This document shows positions 27,708 through 36,772 of a stretch of 64,000 nt of DNA, one piece after another. Made by a program: the position numbers and the translations under genes. Where the stretch lies: contig NZ_CADO01000034.1 in assembly GCF_000285275.1 (NCBI RefSeq), forward strand, positions 1 to 64,000, in the 5' to 3' direction. A model generated the notes under the pieces. It searched no databases. It had not been told where the DNA came from and worked only from the letters and a program-made list of their open reading frames with translations. Every line of letters starts with the position of its first letter. Position 1 is the first letter of the stretch. The DNA is from Acetobacter pasteurianus subsp. pasteurianus LMG 1262 = NBRC 106471 (GTDB lineage Bacteria; Pseudomonadota; Alphaproteobacteria; Acetobacterales; Acetobacteraceae).

Positions 27708-28790
27708 CTATCTTGAGCCAATCTGCCCTTTGCGCCAGTGCAGCAGGGCTTGTGCGTGGCGCACAATCTCGCCCACAGGCAGGGGCAGGGTGGCGGGTGT
27801 ATAGTGGTCTTCATGCGCAACGCCGGTTTCCACCTTGTCTGCCCAATACGGCAAACCACCCTGAATACACATGGCCAGAAAACACGGGTTGAGATGATGG
27901 CTGGGCACTAGTTCATACACTAGCGTGTCGGGCTGGCACCATGCCACATTGGCAAGGCCTGCCCCCAAAAAGCCCATTACCATATCGGCCTGTGCAAACA
28001 GGTCTATCTGTTGGGCTATGGGCAGGCGTTCGGGGCGCACGCGGGTAAAGCCGAGTGTGGTCAGCGCCTCGGCCAATTCGGCCTCGTTGGGCATATGGCG
28101 GTTTGTGGCTTCGCCGCGTTCCAAAAACAGGTAGCGCCCGCGTGTGGGCGTGGTGCTGGCGGTCTGACGCAACGCGGCATAAGCTGCAAGAGATGTTGCG
28201 GATGCCGTAAAATCCGTTTTGCCACGCACAAAATCTGTATACACCACGCGGGGGAAGGCATAGCGCGTGCCGGGGTGGGTGATCAGCCGTCGTTCTGGCG
28301 CAAGCCCTGCAAGGGTTACAAACTGTTCCTGCCACGGGGTAAGGGGTGGCAGCAAAAACACATCGTTCTGCCCAGCATGTTTTAGAAAATAGTAAAGGGC
28401 CGGAACCGTGTGTGCCACCCAGTGATAGTAATTGGTGTTCCAGTGGTCAAACCCGGCCCATGCGGTGCAATGGTGCTGCTCCACCGGTGTGTTGGTGGGG
28501 GCTGCGTGCCAGCGCTCTAATGCGGCAAGGCCTTGGGTGTAAACCGTATCATGCAGGGGGTGGCCTTCCCATGCAAACAGGGCCAGTGCGGGGTCAAACA
28601 CTGCGGGGCCAAAGCTGTAGCGGTATATGGGTGGGGTATCTGTGTGCCAGTCTGTCAGCAGGCTGTGGGTGCCATCGGGCAGGGTGCCGCCAAAGGCAAA
28701 GTTTCCCCCCATGCGGGGTGAGGTTTCAATGAGCCCCCGGCCTCCAGCAGCCTGAAATACACAAGGAAAAGCAGAAAGAGACACAGACAT
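27708..28790 (-). CDS. Glycosyltransferase family 61-like protein
   Basis: A 360-residue protein of the GT61 (DUF563) type found in capsule and surface glycan loci. Family features are NYYHWVAHTVPALYYFLKHAG in the middle, and LERGEATNRHMPNEAELAEALTTLGFTRVRPERLPIAQQIDLFAQADMVMGFLGAGLANVAWC with the GLANVAW core near the C-terminus. Sugar and acceptor are unknown. The ATG at 28790 is preferred to 28826, but neither has a clear ribosome site. It is divergent from a methyltransferase gene of surface-glycan type, so the pair may modify the same glycan. Confidence 0.8.
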   Translation of the reverse strand: MSVSLSAFPCVFQAAGGRGLIETSPRMGGNFAFGGTLPDGTHSLLTDWHTDTPPIYRYSFGPAVFDPALALFAWEGHPLHDTVYTQGLAALERWHAAPTNTPVEQHHCTAWAGFDHWNTNYYHWVAHTVPALYYFLKHAGQNDVFLLPPLTPWQEQFVTLAGLAPERRLITHPGTRYAFPRVVYTDFVRGKTDFTASATSLAAYAALRQTASTTPTRGRYLFLERGEATNRHMPNEAELAEALTTLGFTRVRPERLPIAQQIDLFAQADMVMGFLGAGLANVAWCQPDTLVYELVPSHHLNPCFLAMCIQGGLPYWADKVETGVAHEDHYTPATLPLPVGEIVRHAQALLHWRKGQIGSR

Positions 28791-28897
28791 GGCAGGGGGC
28801 TTTAGCGTTTGGCAAGGGTGTGCCAAGTATAGGGGTGGGGCTTGGGTTCAGGCAATAGGGCGGAACTTTGGCGCGCACAGTATGCAAGGTAGAGCGG

Positions 28898-29995
28898 ATG
28901 CAAGACGGTTCCTATAACGAAGTACCAGTTATCAGAACACCGGTTTTCAAAACTCCAGCGGATGATCTGGCCTATTGGCAGGCCAACCCGGATGTGGCCG
29001 CGTGTGGGCTTTCTGCCCCCCAGCATTATGCCCAGCATGGCCAGCACGAAGGGCGGATGCAGGCTGCCAATCAGGATCTGGTGGCCGCCATGCGTGAACG
29101 CAAGCTGGAGCGCATTGCCTTCCGCCAGAACCCCGTAACACCGCGCACCTATGGCCAGCCCGCCAATTACATGACAGACGCCATAAGGCAGGAGTTCCAT
29201 ATTCCGCCTTTTCCGCCTATTTCGGCCCATAATTACGGTGGCTATATTGCGGGCCTGCAAAAAGAACACCCGGACTGGATGTTTTTGGATGTAGGGGCCG
29301 GGCTGCGTGATACCGTAACCGAGCAGATGGTGAATGTAGATGTGTTTCCCGCCCTGAGCACCGATGTGGTCTGTGTGGGCGAAAGCCTGCCTTTTGCCGA
29401 TGCCCAGTTTGATTTTGTGCTGTGTGCCGCAACGTTGGAACACACCAAGCGCCCGTGGGAGGTTGCGGCTGAAATTTGCCGCGTGCTCAAACCCGGCGGC
29501 ATTGTGCGCATAGATTATCCGTTTTTGCAGCCGGTGCACGGTTATCCATCACACTACTTTAACGCCACACCTGAAGGGAATATCAGTCTTTTTGAAAAAT
29601 GGTGTGATATCCAGTACTGCATTGTGGAAGACCATTTTCATCCCATCCACGCCCTGCGCTGGATGATGGAGGACTGGAAAAACGGCCTGCCAGATGATGC
29701 CAAAGCCCAGTTTGGCAACATGCGGGTGGATGACTTTTTGTCCTCCCCCATTCCGGACATGATGCAGCAGCCTTTCTGCACAGAGCTCAGCCCCGAAGCC
29801 AAAAAGGTGATTTGTGCGGGTTCTACGCTGGAAGGTGTTAAAAAGCAGGGCCCGCAGTTTTATGGTAGCCTGCGCGAAGAACATCTGGCGCAGGAAGTGC
29901 AGCAGGCCCGGCGGGATGTGGAGATCATGCGGGCGTCCTCATCATGGAAGCTCACGGCCCCGTTGCGCAAGGTTGTTGGTCTGCGGCGCAAATAA
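28898..29995 (+). CDS. SAM-dependent methyltransferase (type 11), glycan-locus type
   Basis: A 365-residue protein. Residues ~15-60 hold a short module with YWQANPDVAACGLSAPQHYAQHGQHEGRM, a motif seen in many surface-glycan proteins of alphaproteobacteria. The Rossmann methyltransferase domain follows: LDVGAGLRD (motif I), VNVDVFPALSTDVVCVGESLPF, DFVLCAATLEHTKRPWEVAAEICRVLKPGGIVRIDYPF. The far C-terminus, SSWKLTAPLRKVVGLRRK, is the SSWRxTxPLR tail common in glycosyltransferase-related proteins. A TTG at 28868 is an alternative start; the ATG at 28898 follows AAGG at normal spacing. The target is unknown. Confidence 0.82.
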   Translation: MQDGSYNEVPVIRTPVFKTPADDLAYWQANPDVAACGLSAPQHYAQHGQHEGRMQAANQDLVAAMRERKLERIAFRQNPVTPRTYGQPANYMTDAIRQEFHIPPFPPISAHNYGGYIAGLQKEHPDWMFLDVGAGLRDTVTEQMVNVDVFPALSTDVVCVGESLPFADAQFDFVLCAATLEHTKRPWEVAAEICRVLKPGGIVRIDYPFLQPVHGYPSHYFNATPEGNISLFEKWCDIQYCIVEDHFHPIHALRWMMEDWKNGLPDDAKAQFGNMRVDDFLSSPIPDMMQQPFCTELSPEAKKVICAGSTLEGVKKQGPQFYGSLREEHLAQEVQQARRDVEIMRASSSWKLTAPLRKVVGLRRK

Positions 29996-30009
29996 GGGCC
30001 GCTGCCGCA

Positions 30010-30237
30010 TTAACCGAAAAAAATAGGGAACACATAAAGCCACAGGCTCGCAATCAGCAAAGTGCCCGCAATAACCATAGGCAGCACAATAGTAAGCATC
30101 GGCCCAAAGCGTGAGGGCCGTTCTGGCGGTAGTCCGGCTGCCTGATTAACCTGCGCAACCCGGGCATCAATTTCTGCGTCTATGGGGTCTTCCTCTGTCC
30201 AGTCTTCTTCTGGCGTGGGGGAGGGGGCATTTATCAT
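30010..30237 (-). CDS. Small single-pass membrane protein, unknown function
   Basis: A 75-residue protein with an acidic N-terminal half (PTPEEDWTEEDPIDAEIDAR) and one C-terminal membrane helix (MLTIVLPMVIAGTLLIASLWLYVF) ending in PIFFG. A longer frame begins at 30270, but AAGG upstream of 30237 favours the shorter form. It is convergent with the methyltransferase gene, with 14 bases between stops. No family is recognised. Confidence 0.65.
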   Translation of the reverse strand: MINAPSPTPEEDWTEEDPIDAEIDARVAQVNQAAGLPPERPSRFGPMLTIVLPMVIAGTLLIASLWLYVFPIFFG

Positions 30238-30434
30238 GTGTGAGCCTTGTGCTGAAGCGGAAAAGGGCAAGAGAAAGATGTAGCGTATGTTTATGTTGTA
30301 TGGGGGAATTGATTAAAGAATATAAAGGCTTGATACGAGAAAAATATGAGGCAGCACCCAAAGGCATCTTCTCGTAATCTTGCGTGATCTGGGAATCAGC
30401 AAGAATGCTGCTGCTATTGTACAGAGAAAAAGAT

Positions 30435-30487
30435 AAAAAATACCATCATGTTTTTATATTAACACAACAACATGATGGTATTTTTTT
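30435..30487. terminator. Bidirectional terminator at edge of AT-rich segment
   Basis: AAAAAATACCATCATG (30435-30450) is perfectly complementary to CATGATGGTATTTTTT (30471-30486). It ends the EVE-like gene and marks a switch to AT-rich DNA. Confidence 0.85.
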
Positions 30488-30489
30488 GA

Positions 30490-30951
30490 TCAATTGAATT
30501 CAAATAAATTTTTCATTTCTTCAATTAAATCATTTTGTTTATCAGAAAAGTATTCGTTTAATATGTTATTGAACACACAGCTTGGAGACATATATTGATT
30601 TTTGTGTTTAAATTTTAAAATATTTTTTGATTCCAGCATATCAACCCCAATTTTTTTTGATTTATTTACAATATTAGAAAAATTAAAACAAAACATATAA
30701 GTGCCGTCATCCCACAGTTCTGTTTCTATAGAATCTTTTTGTGGAGTTTCGAGAAATACAAATGGACTAGTTAAATATTTTGACTTTGACATATAAAATA
30801 TTCCGACATCACCTTTGTTTATTTTACTCGCCTTGGTTTCTAATGTTCTGATATTATTTTGATCTTTCTTTTGTGGAATTCCCCAAACATGATATTTTTG
30901 TCCAATCTGAAAGTTTTTCTCATTTGTTGATGAGAAAAGGAATAACTGCAT
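30490..30951 (-). CDS. EVE/PUA-like domain protein, AT-rich gene
   Basis: A 153-residue protein whose first ~70 residues fit an EVE-type fold (FLFSSTNEKNF, YHVWGIPQKK, KINKGDVGIFYMSKS, LTSPFVFLE). EVE domains bind modified bases in DNA or RNA and often sit in defence regions. The C-terminal half is Lys/Asn-rich and helical (NNILNEYFSDKQNDLIEEMKNLF). Codon and base use are strikingly AT-rich next to the GC-rich neighbours, which points to recent acquisition. No partner nuclease is adjacent. The family call is by pattern only. Confidence 0.55.
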   Translation of the reverse strand: MQLFLFSSTNEKNFQIGQKYHVWGIPQKKDQNNIRTLETKASKINKGDVGIFYMSKSKYLTSPFVFLETPQKDSIETELWDDGTYMFCFNFSNIVNKSKKIGVDMLESKNILKFKHKNQYMSPSCVFNNILNEYFSDKQNDLIEEMKNLFEFN

Positions 30952-31084
30952 AATTTTATCCTCAATTTAAGTTATTAATGCTTCTATCGCAGCAAGTTGC
31001 CGCGCAAAATCAATGTCGACTAATGTAAGGAATTTACCTCACAATAAGGTCTCATTCTTCTGGTAGGTTAGAATCGCTTTGGGC

Positions 31085-31279
31085 TTACTGGGCGTTATAA
31101 ATCAGAGCAGACAGCACATTGCCTTCTGCAATGGTTTGCCAGTTCCTGTCATAGGTGCGGCCATTTTCGTAATATCCCAGTGTATTCCAGTTTCTGTCAT
31201 ATGCTGTGGCCCTATCGTTATCATCTTCAATATAACCGAGGGTTTGGTAGTTCCGGTCGTAAATGGTCTGGCGTGACAT
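31085..31279 (-). CDS. Tiny repeat protein with three YDRN-x2-TLGY units
   Basis: A 64-residue protein made almost entirely of three copies of a ~16-residue unit: IYDRNYQTLGYIE, AYDRNWNTLGYYE and TYDRNWQTIAEGN, then a hydrophobic tail. The unit looks like a beta-hairpin, so the protein is probably a small beta-meander. It has no signal peptide. AAGG precedes the ATG at normal spacing. It begins 17 bases after the stop of the FtsK-gamma-like gene, so the two are probably one operon. Function unknown. Confidence 0.7.
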   Translation of the reverse strand: MSRQTIYDRNYQTLGYIEDDNDRATAYDRNWNTLGYYENGRTYDRNWQTIAEGNVLSALIYNAQ

Positions 31280-31296
31280 GGTGTTAAGCCTTTCTT

Positions 31297-31896
31297 TCAG
31301 AATTTGAGTTTTTTCAGGATGGTGCGGGCTCCAATCTCATTGGGAGGAGAGACGAGACCGCTTGTTTCCATACGATTCAGATAAGCGAGAGCCTGATCAT
31401 AAGAAATATCCAGTTCTCGTTGCAGGAAGGAAGCCGAAGGCTTTTGGTGCTGCATTGTCAGCTTGAGCGCGCGCTCATAGATTCCTTCATCTGTAAGAAT
31501 ATCCTCTAGAAAAATGTATTGAGATGTAGAGGTGCAGTACAGAACATCTGCAATGATGGCTATCGGCACACCGCGTGCTTTCATGCTGATGTAAAGTTCC
31601 ACCATGAAGTTGATGTAGTTGTTTTTGGCGGCGACAATCTTGCGACTGTTGGAATTGCTTATTGCGCAGAGTTCAAAAAAGCCTGTTTTCGGGATTGCCA
31701 TCTGCCCCATGAGAAACTTTGAAAGAATATCTTTCAGATGCTGGCAAAGCTCAGATGTTGTTTTACTTTTTCGCTCCATAGAAATAATGTTTTTATGAAG
31801 GAAAGTATGAAAAGCCTTATTTTCACCGCCTTTAATACGATTTTGAATGAAGTTTTCATAATCTTTATTGTCACTTGGTTTTTTGTAGTATGGCAT
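31297..31896 (-). CDS. Orphan FtsK-gamma-like winged-helix protein
   Basis: A 199-residue protein. Residues ~140-199 match the FtsK gamma DNA-reading domain pattern: YERALKLTMQHQKPSASFLQRELDISYDQALAYLNRMETSGLVSPPNEIGARTIL. In FtsK this winged helix recognises KOPS DNA and activates XerD. There is no motor domain here; the N-terminal ~135 residues (basic, helical, ISMERKSKTTSELCQHLKDILSKFL, then VAAKNNYINFMVELYISMKARGVPIAIIADVL) are unrecognised. It may be a DNA-binding regulator of a mobile element or act on its own small partner downstream. The gene is more AT-rich than the core. Confidence 0.68.
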   Translation of the reverse strand: MPYYKKPSDNKDYENFIQNRIKGGENKAFHTFLHKNIISMERKSKTTSELCQHLKDILSKFLMGQMAIPKTGFFELCAISNSNSRKIVAAKNNYINFMVELYISMKARGVPIAIIADVLYCTSTSQYIFLEDILTDEGIYERALKLTMQHQKPSASFLQRELDISYDQALAYLNRMETSGLVSPPNEIGARTILKKLKF

Positions 31897-32396
31897 TTTT
31901 TAAACCCCTGCTTTGAATTCAGTGAAAATGCGAGATTTTCATGAATTTTAAAAGTATAAATTATATATATTTACAACATAATTTAAAAAATAAATTATTA
32001 TAACTAATATAAGATGTTAATTGATTTTAATTCCATAAAATTCATAGAATTTAATAGAGTAAGCATGAGATGTATTCCTCATATACTTGGTGTTGATGAT
32101 TTTTTTTATCAAGAAAAACCAATTTCGACAATGTTTAAATTTTTTTCATAAACTCAAAAAGTAATGCTTATTTTTATTCGTTTCTGAAACGGAATGTTTT
32201 GCGAGCAGCATATCGGAACTGGATACTGCAGAAGCAATAGTTCTGGAAATCATGGCTGCAGTATTGAAAAACCAAATACTGATAAACAGGAACCTTTGCG
32301 TATTACGTCTCGTGAAGCCAGGTGGGGTTTATAGTGTGCCATTACACTAAACCCCTTTCAGATTGGCCCTCAGAATGGACGATACAGCTAGGTGCT
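31897..32396. other. AT-rich gene-free stretch, ~500 bp
   Basis: I see no supportable gene here. The first ~250 bp are very AT-rich and probably include the promoter of the 31896 gene. A hairpin is possible at 32323-32352 (GGGGTTTATAGTGT with ACACTAAACCCC, two-base bulge), 45 bp beyond the end of the MFS gene and possibly its terminator, though no T-run follows. Confidence 0.5.
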
Positions 32397-33665
32397 TTAC
32401 CGTTTCTGCCCGGTTTCACGCAGCAGAAAGGTTAGCACGCCTGCCAGCACAATACCGGCCAGGCCAAAGCTAAAGCCTTCTGTAAAGTCCGCCCCGTTGA
32501 GTGGCCGCCCATGCCCCAGATGTTGCAAAAATGCGGCAAACAGCGGAGAGACAATGGCGCTCATAACAAACACCAAAAAGTTAATGGCCCCTGTGGCGCT
32601 GCCCTTTACATCATCCGCATTTACTTCCTTGATGATGATGTAGGGGATCATGGCCGCACCGGAAGAAAAGCCCAGCAGCAAGGCCAGCACATAAGGCGGA
32701 AAGGTGTTGCCCGGCAGGTAGATAATGGCCGCAACCGTAAGCGCCATAACAATAATGCCACCCAGCAGCACGGGTTTTCTGCGCCCGATCTTGTCCGTTA
32801 AATAGCCAAGGGCAGGGCAGCCAAACATCCAACCCACAGGCACCATGGCGGCCCGCATTACGGCCTCGTGGTACCCAACGTGCCAGCTTTGGGTTAAAAA
32901 CGTAATGCCCCATGTCATGCTGCCCACGGTGGTCGGTAAAAACAGCAGCCCCGCACACAGCCCGCACAGATAGGACTGCGGGTTGGTGAGCACGCTTTTA
33001 TACGGCGCAAACATGGAGCCAGAAGCCGGGGCCACATGCGTGGTATCTGCCTTTTTTTCCTGCGGGGTCATGACAAACAGAAAAACGGCTATAAGGGCAA
33101 TAAGCAGCCCGGTATCAATCCAGTAAAAATGCCAGTTGATAACACCATGAATCAGCCATGCTACGGTAGATTGCCCCATGGCGCCACCCAGCATGCCCGC
33201 GCACTGCGTGGCCCCCACAGCCGTGGCCAAATACTTTTTGGGAAAACCCCGCGCCGCCAGATAAACCGCGCCCACAAACGCAAAAGCCGAGCCCGCACCC
33301 TGCATAAGGCGGCCAAGGCTTGCCATCCATTCTTCCCCCCAGCCAAACAGGCAGGTGCCCACGGCCAGCACCAGCGCCCCAAACGAGATGGTATATTTGG
33401 CCCCCCACCGGTCCACCGCCGCGCCCGAGATAATGGAGCAGAAGGAGTAGGTGTAATAATACAACCCGAGTAAGGACCCCAAACCCACCGTTGTCAGCCC
33501 GAAGGAGGAAACAAGCTCGCTCACCATAACGCTGGGGGCGGGGCGTGTAGAGTATTGCAGAAGATAAAAAACCAGGCACAAAAACCATGCAATAATATAG
33601 GGTGTCTGGCTTGAAGTTGTGGGCTTGCGTGTTGGCGGCGGCGGGGTGTTAATATTGGCAGGCAT
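32397..33665 (-). CDS. Major facilitator superfamily transporter
   Basis: A 422-residue twelve-helix inner-membrane protein. MFS signatures are visible in loop 2-3 (GAAVDRWGAKYTISFGALVLAVG) and loop 8-9 (GYLTDKIGRRKPVLLGGIIVMAL). AASRGFPKK-type (AARGFPKKYLATAVGATQCAGMLGGAMG) and VKGSATGAINFLVFVMSAI segments resemble the anion:cation/sugar-phosphate branches, but the substrate is not clear. A GTG at 33680 is an alternative start; GGAAG before the ATG at 33665 favours the shorter form. It is a single gene in a region with accessory character, though its composition matches the core. Confidence 0.88.
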   Translation of the reverse strand: MPANINTPPPPTRKPTTSSQTPYIIAWFLCLVFYLLQYSTRPAPSVMVSELVSSFGLTTVGLGSLLGLYYYTYSFCSIISGAAVDRWGAKYTISFGALVLAVGTCLFGWGEEWMASLGRLMQGAGSAFAFVGAVYLAARGFPKKYLATAVGATQCAGMLGGAMGQSTVAWLIHGVINWHFYWIDTGLLIALIAVFLFVMTPQEKKADTTHVAPASGSMFAPYKSVLTNPQSYLCGLCAGLLFLPTTVGSMTWGITFLTQSWHVGYHEAVMRAAMVPVGWMFGCPALGYLTDKIGRRKPVLLGGIIVMALTVAAIIYLPGNTFPPYVLALLLGFSSGAAMIPYIIIKEVNADDVKGSATGAINFLVFVMSAIVSPLFAAFLQHLGHGRPLNGADFTEGFSFGLAGIVLAGVLTFLLRETGQKR

Positions 33666-34093
33666 ATTTATCTTCCACACTCTTTTACGTCATCAATAAG
33701 AAATATTCCGAAAATCTATATATGATTTTTCATTCCCATACACTGACAACACTTATCCGGTCTGACGTGATCTGCTGATAAGAGGCAACACAATTTTCAG
33801 AGACATCTTACCCCTTAACATAGACGTGTCTTGGCTGAAATTGATGTATGTCTTTTGGGGTGTGAGAAGGTGTTAGGGGCGCTGTACGCTCTCTATATAC
33901 AAGAATTTTTAAAATATAGATTCATACTGTTCTGAAAATAGGTATCTAATATTAAATAGATATGCAGATTTCCTGCGCACTGTTGGGTTTGGCGTGCCAA
34001 TGCCGCTATCTGTAGCGTTGATGCCCAGCATTGCTACGGCAGCGCGCTGCGTTCATGATGCAGCAGGGAAAAGATACAACAGGATGATTTGAG
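33666..34093. other. Intergenic region, no gene seen
   Basis: About 430 bp between the MFS gene and a small plus-strand gene. The first part is AT-rich and likely holds promoters for both. A short open frame in 33960-34090 has no start, ribosome site or recognisable similarity. Confidence 0.5.
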
Positions 34094-34336
34094 ATGACTG
34101 ATGATGAAGCCCGCATGCTGGTTGGCACCGAGCTAGACCCGCAAAAGCTTTATATGCAGGTTGAAGGGCTGAAAGACGTTTTAAAACTTGCCGTAAGCGG
34201 GCTGCCACCACAGAGTTTACAGAACTTGCGCGAAGCCCTTGAAAAAGTGTGCGCAGGCAGTGTGGAAATTCCCGGAATGGCCGAAGCATTAGAGATAGTA
34301 AAAGAACATTCAGCCGAAGCACCGCACCTGCAATAA
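34094..34336 (+). CDS. Small helical hypothetical protein
   Basis: An 80-residue acidic soluble protein (MTDDEARMLVGTELDPQKLYMQVEGLKDVLKLAV...) predicted mostly helical, with a Leu-heptad-like stretch in LKDVLKLAVSGLPPQSLQNLREALEKV. AGGATGATTTGAG precedes the ATG. A hairpin follows 17 bp after the stop. No family recognised. Confidence 0.65.
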   Translation: MTDDEARMLVGTELDPQKLYMQVEGLKDVLKLAVSGLPPQSLQNLREALEKVCAGSVEIPGMAEALEIVKEHSAEAPHLQ

Positions 34337-34352
34337 GGCGCATGAATGTATC

Positions 34353-34386
34353 AAACAGGCCCTATCCGTAAAGATAGAGCCTGTTT
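34353..34386. terminator. Terminator between small CDS and Hint copy B
   Basis: AAACAGGCCCTATC (34353-34366) pairs with GATAGAGCCTGTTT (34373-34386) with one mismatch. The stem sequence closely repeats the hairpin at 62-97. Confidence 0.65.
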
Positions 34387-34411
34387 AAAGATAATGTGAA
34401 AGCAGCAGATA

Positions 34412-36397
34412 TTAGGCCGAATATGCTTTCAGCTCTGGTGTGTGCTGTGTGTTCACGCAGTAAGGTCCTGCCGCGCGAATGGTCATGGAGAGAATGCCCA
34501 TTTTTCCATGCGTAAGATGCTCACCAAGTGGCAATACGGCATCCCCATTGGTCCATGCACAATCTGTCCAATCTGTAGCATGCCAGCCTTCGGGTTTTTC
34601 TTCCTGAAGGTGGGCTGTAATGCTATGTGCCTTTTTGGCGGAAAGCAGGCGCACATCCGCAACGGCTACCCCCATGTAACGCCGATCATCCACAAACGGG
34701 CCAATAGCATCTGCCGGGCGGCTGGCGCGGGAGACAATGCGCACAGAGTGTGTATTGGGTGGCAGCATGAAGCTGTATTGCTGGTTACCATGCCGCATTG
34801 GGCGGATGGTAGCACCTGTTTGTGTAATCAGGTGCAGATCCGGATCATGGGTTGTTTCCATTTGTCCGGCAGATGGCAGGCAACCAACAACGCTGTTTTC
34901 ACGCGCTTGAAGGGCACGGAACAGGGGTTCAACAAAAGAACGCTCAACGCATAGCGGTGCGCCAGCATCTTCTTCCCAGCTTTTTGCGGCGCTATGGAGT
35001 GTGACAACCTTGCCTTCCTGACGGAAGGAGGAGCGGTTACCTGTATCCAGATAGCTTTCTGTCAGCATACCATCTGCGGTGATGACGGAATGCTGCTGTG
35101 TTTCCACATGGTAGTAATTGTAAGAGGTAATGGATTTATCGTAAAAAATGGAAACACCATTCACCAGCATACGTGCAGGCACAAAGCTGTCTTTAAAGAA
35201 CAGGCAATGTTCTGATGTAATCAGCATATCCTTGTAAGGCACGCCATCACTAATGGCGTCTTTAAGAATACGCACAGGCCAGCCTGCTTCATCATCAGGC
35301 AGTTCAGCACGTACGTTAACGTGTGTAGTGCCAACCCACACAACCGGGCTTACAACTTCCTTATCATTGCGCCAGTCAAAGGTTACAACTTCATCCCCAA
35401 TCCGGATGTCTTCTACAGCTACGTCACCACGAGGTGTGCAGATCATGCTGCCAGCAAGAAAGCAGGCGCCGATGTAGGTGTTGCTATCAGAAACAGTGAT
35501 TTTCAGGGGATTTGTGTCATTGGTGGATGTGTTAACAACGTAATCACCGTTGTTAAGTGTAACACCTGACGCAGGAGAAACAGCGAATTGCCCGATTACA
35601 TTGCTATTTGCATCTTTAAGCGTGACAATTTTTTCTGAACTATCTGTTCCAAAAAGACCACCATTTTCAATGGTGTAAGATGCAATCGTGCTTGTTGTAT
35701 TCTGGAGCTCAATCGTATCCTTGGAGGGATCGTAATTTTGGAAAGTCGTTGCGTTTATTTGACCGCTCGCTAGAAGGCTGATCAGCGTTCCCCCACCGTT
35801 AATAATAACAGTGCCGCCCCCGGTGCCAAAATTGACTGTTGAGCCTTCTAAAACGCTAGCCAGTGCAGAGCCGGTATTTAATGTGCCCCCATATTCAACA
35901 TTAATTGTTGAACCGTTTAAAACACCAGCAACAGAACTTCCGCTTGTTCCTGTAAGTGTGGCCGCGCCCCCAATAATATTAATGGTGGAGCCCGTAACAA
36001 GGTTTGCCAGACCAGAGATGGAAGTGGTGCCGCCAATATAATATGTGGAAATTTCTGCAGCACCCGCACCAATAATGAAGTTTCCTGTTGCACCAGGAGT
36101 GCTTACAAAAGTTTGGGCACTTAATGCGCTAATGAGAACACCAAAATCACCAGATCCTGGGGTAAGAACGTAACCACTTCCAAGAAGTTGGACTAAGACA
36201 AGGTCAAGGCCCGGATTAATGTTTGTCTGGTCTAATATAACGTTCCCGCTGGAATCAGTAATTTTCACATCCCAGTCAGTAATGCCAGATCCATATGGCT
36301 GCGAAACTGTCCATGTTGTTTCGACAATTTTGTTGCCGTTGGCATCCAGAATTGGGTTGCCCTGAGCATCCGTCTCATAAGTGTAATAAGTGCTCAT
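34412..36397 (-). CDS. Hint-domain protein with repeat-rich N-terminus (Hint copy B)
   Basis: A 661-residue paralogue of the 5886-7769 protein. The N-terminal ~300 residues are different: a YETDAQGNPILDANGN opening, then solenoid-like repeats around residues 125-205 (GSTINIIGGAATLTG, GSTINVEYGGTLNTG, GSTVNFGTGGGTVIINGGGTL). The Hint domain begins at Cys312 (ACFLAGSMICTPRG), with block-B Thr394-His397 (TSEHC) and TESYLDTGNR, then the shared C-terminal beta domain (RPMRHGNQQYSFMLPP, GPFVDDRRYMGVAVADV). There is no Sec leader. CGGAG lies nine bases before the ATG. The N-terminal part is visibly more AT-rich than the Hint part. Confidence 0.85.
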   Translation of the reverse strand: MSTYYTYETDAQGNPILDANGNKIVETTWTVSQPYGSGITDWDVKITDSSGNVILDQTNINPGLDLVLVQLLGSGYVLTPGSGDFGVLISALSAQTFVSTPGATGNFIIGAGAAEISTYYIGGTTSISGLANLVTGSTINIIGGAATLTGTSGSSVAGVLNGSTINVEYGGTLNTGSALASVLEGSTVNFGTGGGTVIINGGGTLISLLASGQINATTFQNYDPSKDTIELQNTTSTIASYTIENGGLFGTDSSEKIVTLKDANSNVIGQFAVSPASGVTLNNGDYVVNTSTNDTNPLKITVSDSNTYIGACFLAGSMICTPRGDVAVEDIRIGDEVVTFDWRNDKEVVSPVVWVGTTHVNVRAELPDDEAGWPVRILKDAISDGVPYKDMLITSEHCLFFKDSFVPARMLVNGVSIFYDKSITSYNYYHVETQQHSVITADGMLTESYLDTGNRSSFRQEGKVVTLHSAAKSWEEDAGAPLCVERSFVEPLFRALQARENSVVGCLPSAGQMETTHDPDLHLITQTGATIRPMRHGNQQYSFMLPPNTHSVRIVSRASRPADAIGPFVDDRRYMGVAVADVRLLSAKKAHSITAHLQEEKPEGWHATDWTDCAWTNGDAVLPLGEHLTHGKMGILSMTIRAAGPYCVNTQHTPELKAYSA

Positions 36398-36772
36398 AAT
36401 ATTAAACTCCGAAAATCTAAATGCCGCAAAAGTGCGGAGCTAGCCGATTCTGACGCCAAGATTCGCTTGTAAAATTTATTTCAACTACCATATTTGGTCA
36501 ATAAAAACGCAAAAGTTAGATAAAAAAAATCATTAAAATATACAAATAAAAACGTATGTTATAACGATATATTATTGGATAAAAAATAAATTATATAGTT
36601 AATGTCGAAAAAATAACAATACACTCAATAAGTAAAAAAATTATGATTTAAATTTATATTTTAACTTTTGAAATTTAGATATGAAATGTTTTTCTGTTTT
36701 GGGTGGGTATGGTTAATCTCTATGCCAAAACTTTGATGGCATTACTAGCAATATTCAGCCTGCTGCCAGGGC
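36398..36772. promoter_or_regulatory. AT-rich upstream region of Hint copy B
   Basis: No gene seen. It contains a small leader hairpin CCGCA/TGCGG (36424-36437) and the element AAAACGCAAAAGTTAGA (36504-36520). A near-identical element lies upstream of Hint copy D and a shorter form upstream of copy A. The remainder is strongly AT-rich. Confidence 0.45.

Noticed and set aside
33960-34090. Short open frame before the 34094 gene
   Set aside because: No start codon with a ribosome site and no recognisable similarity.
36424-36437. Small leader hairpins before Hint copies A and B as riboswitches
   Set aside because: They are 5-6 bp stems with no known aptamer features; listed only as hairpins.
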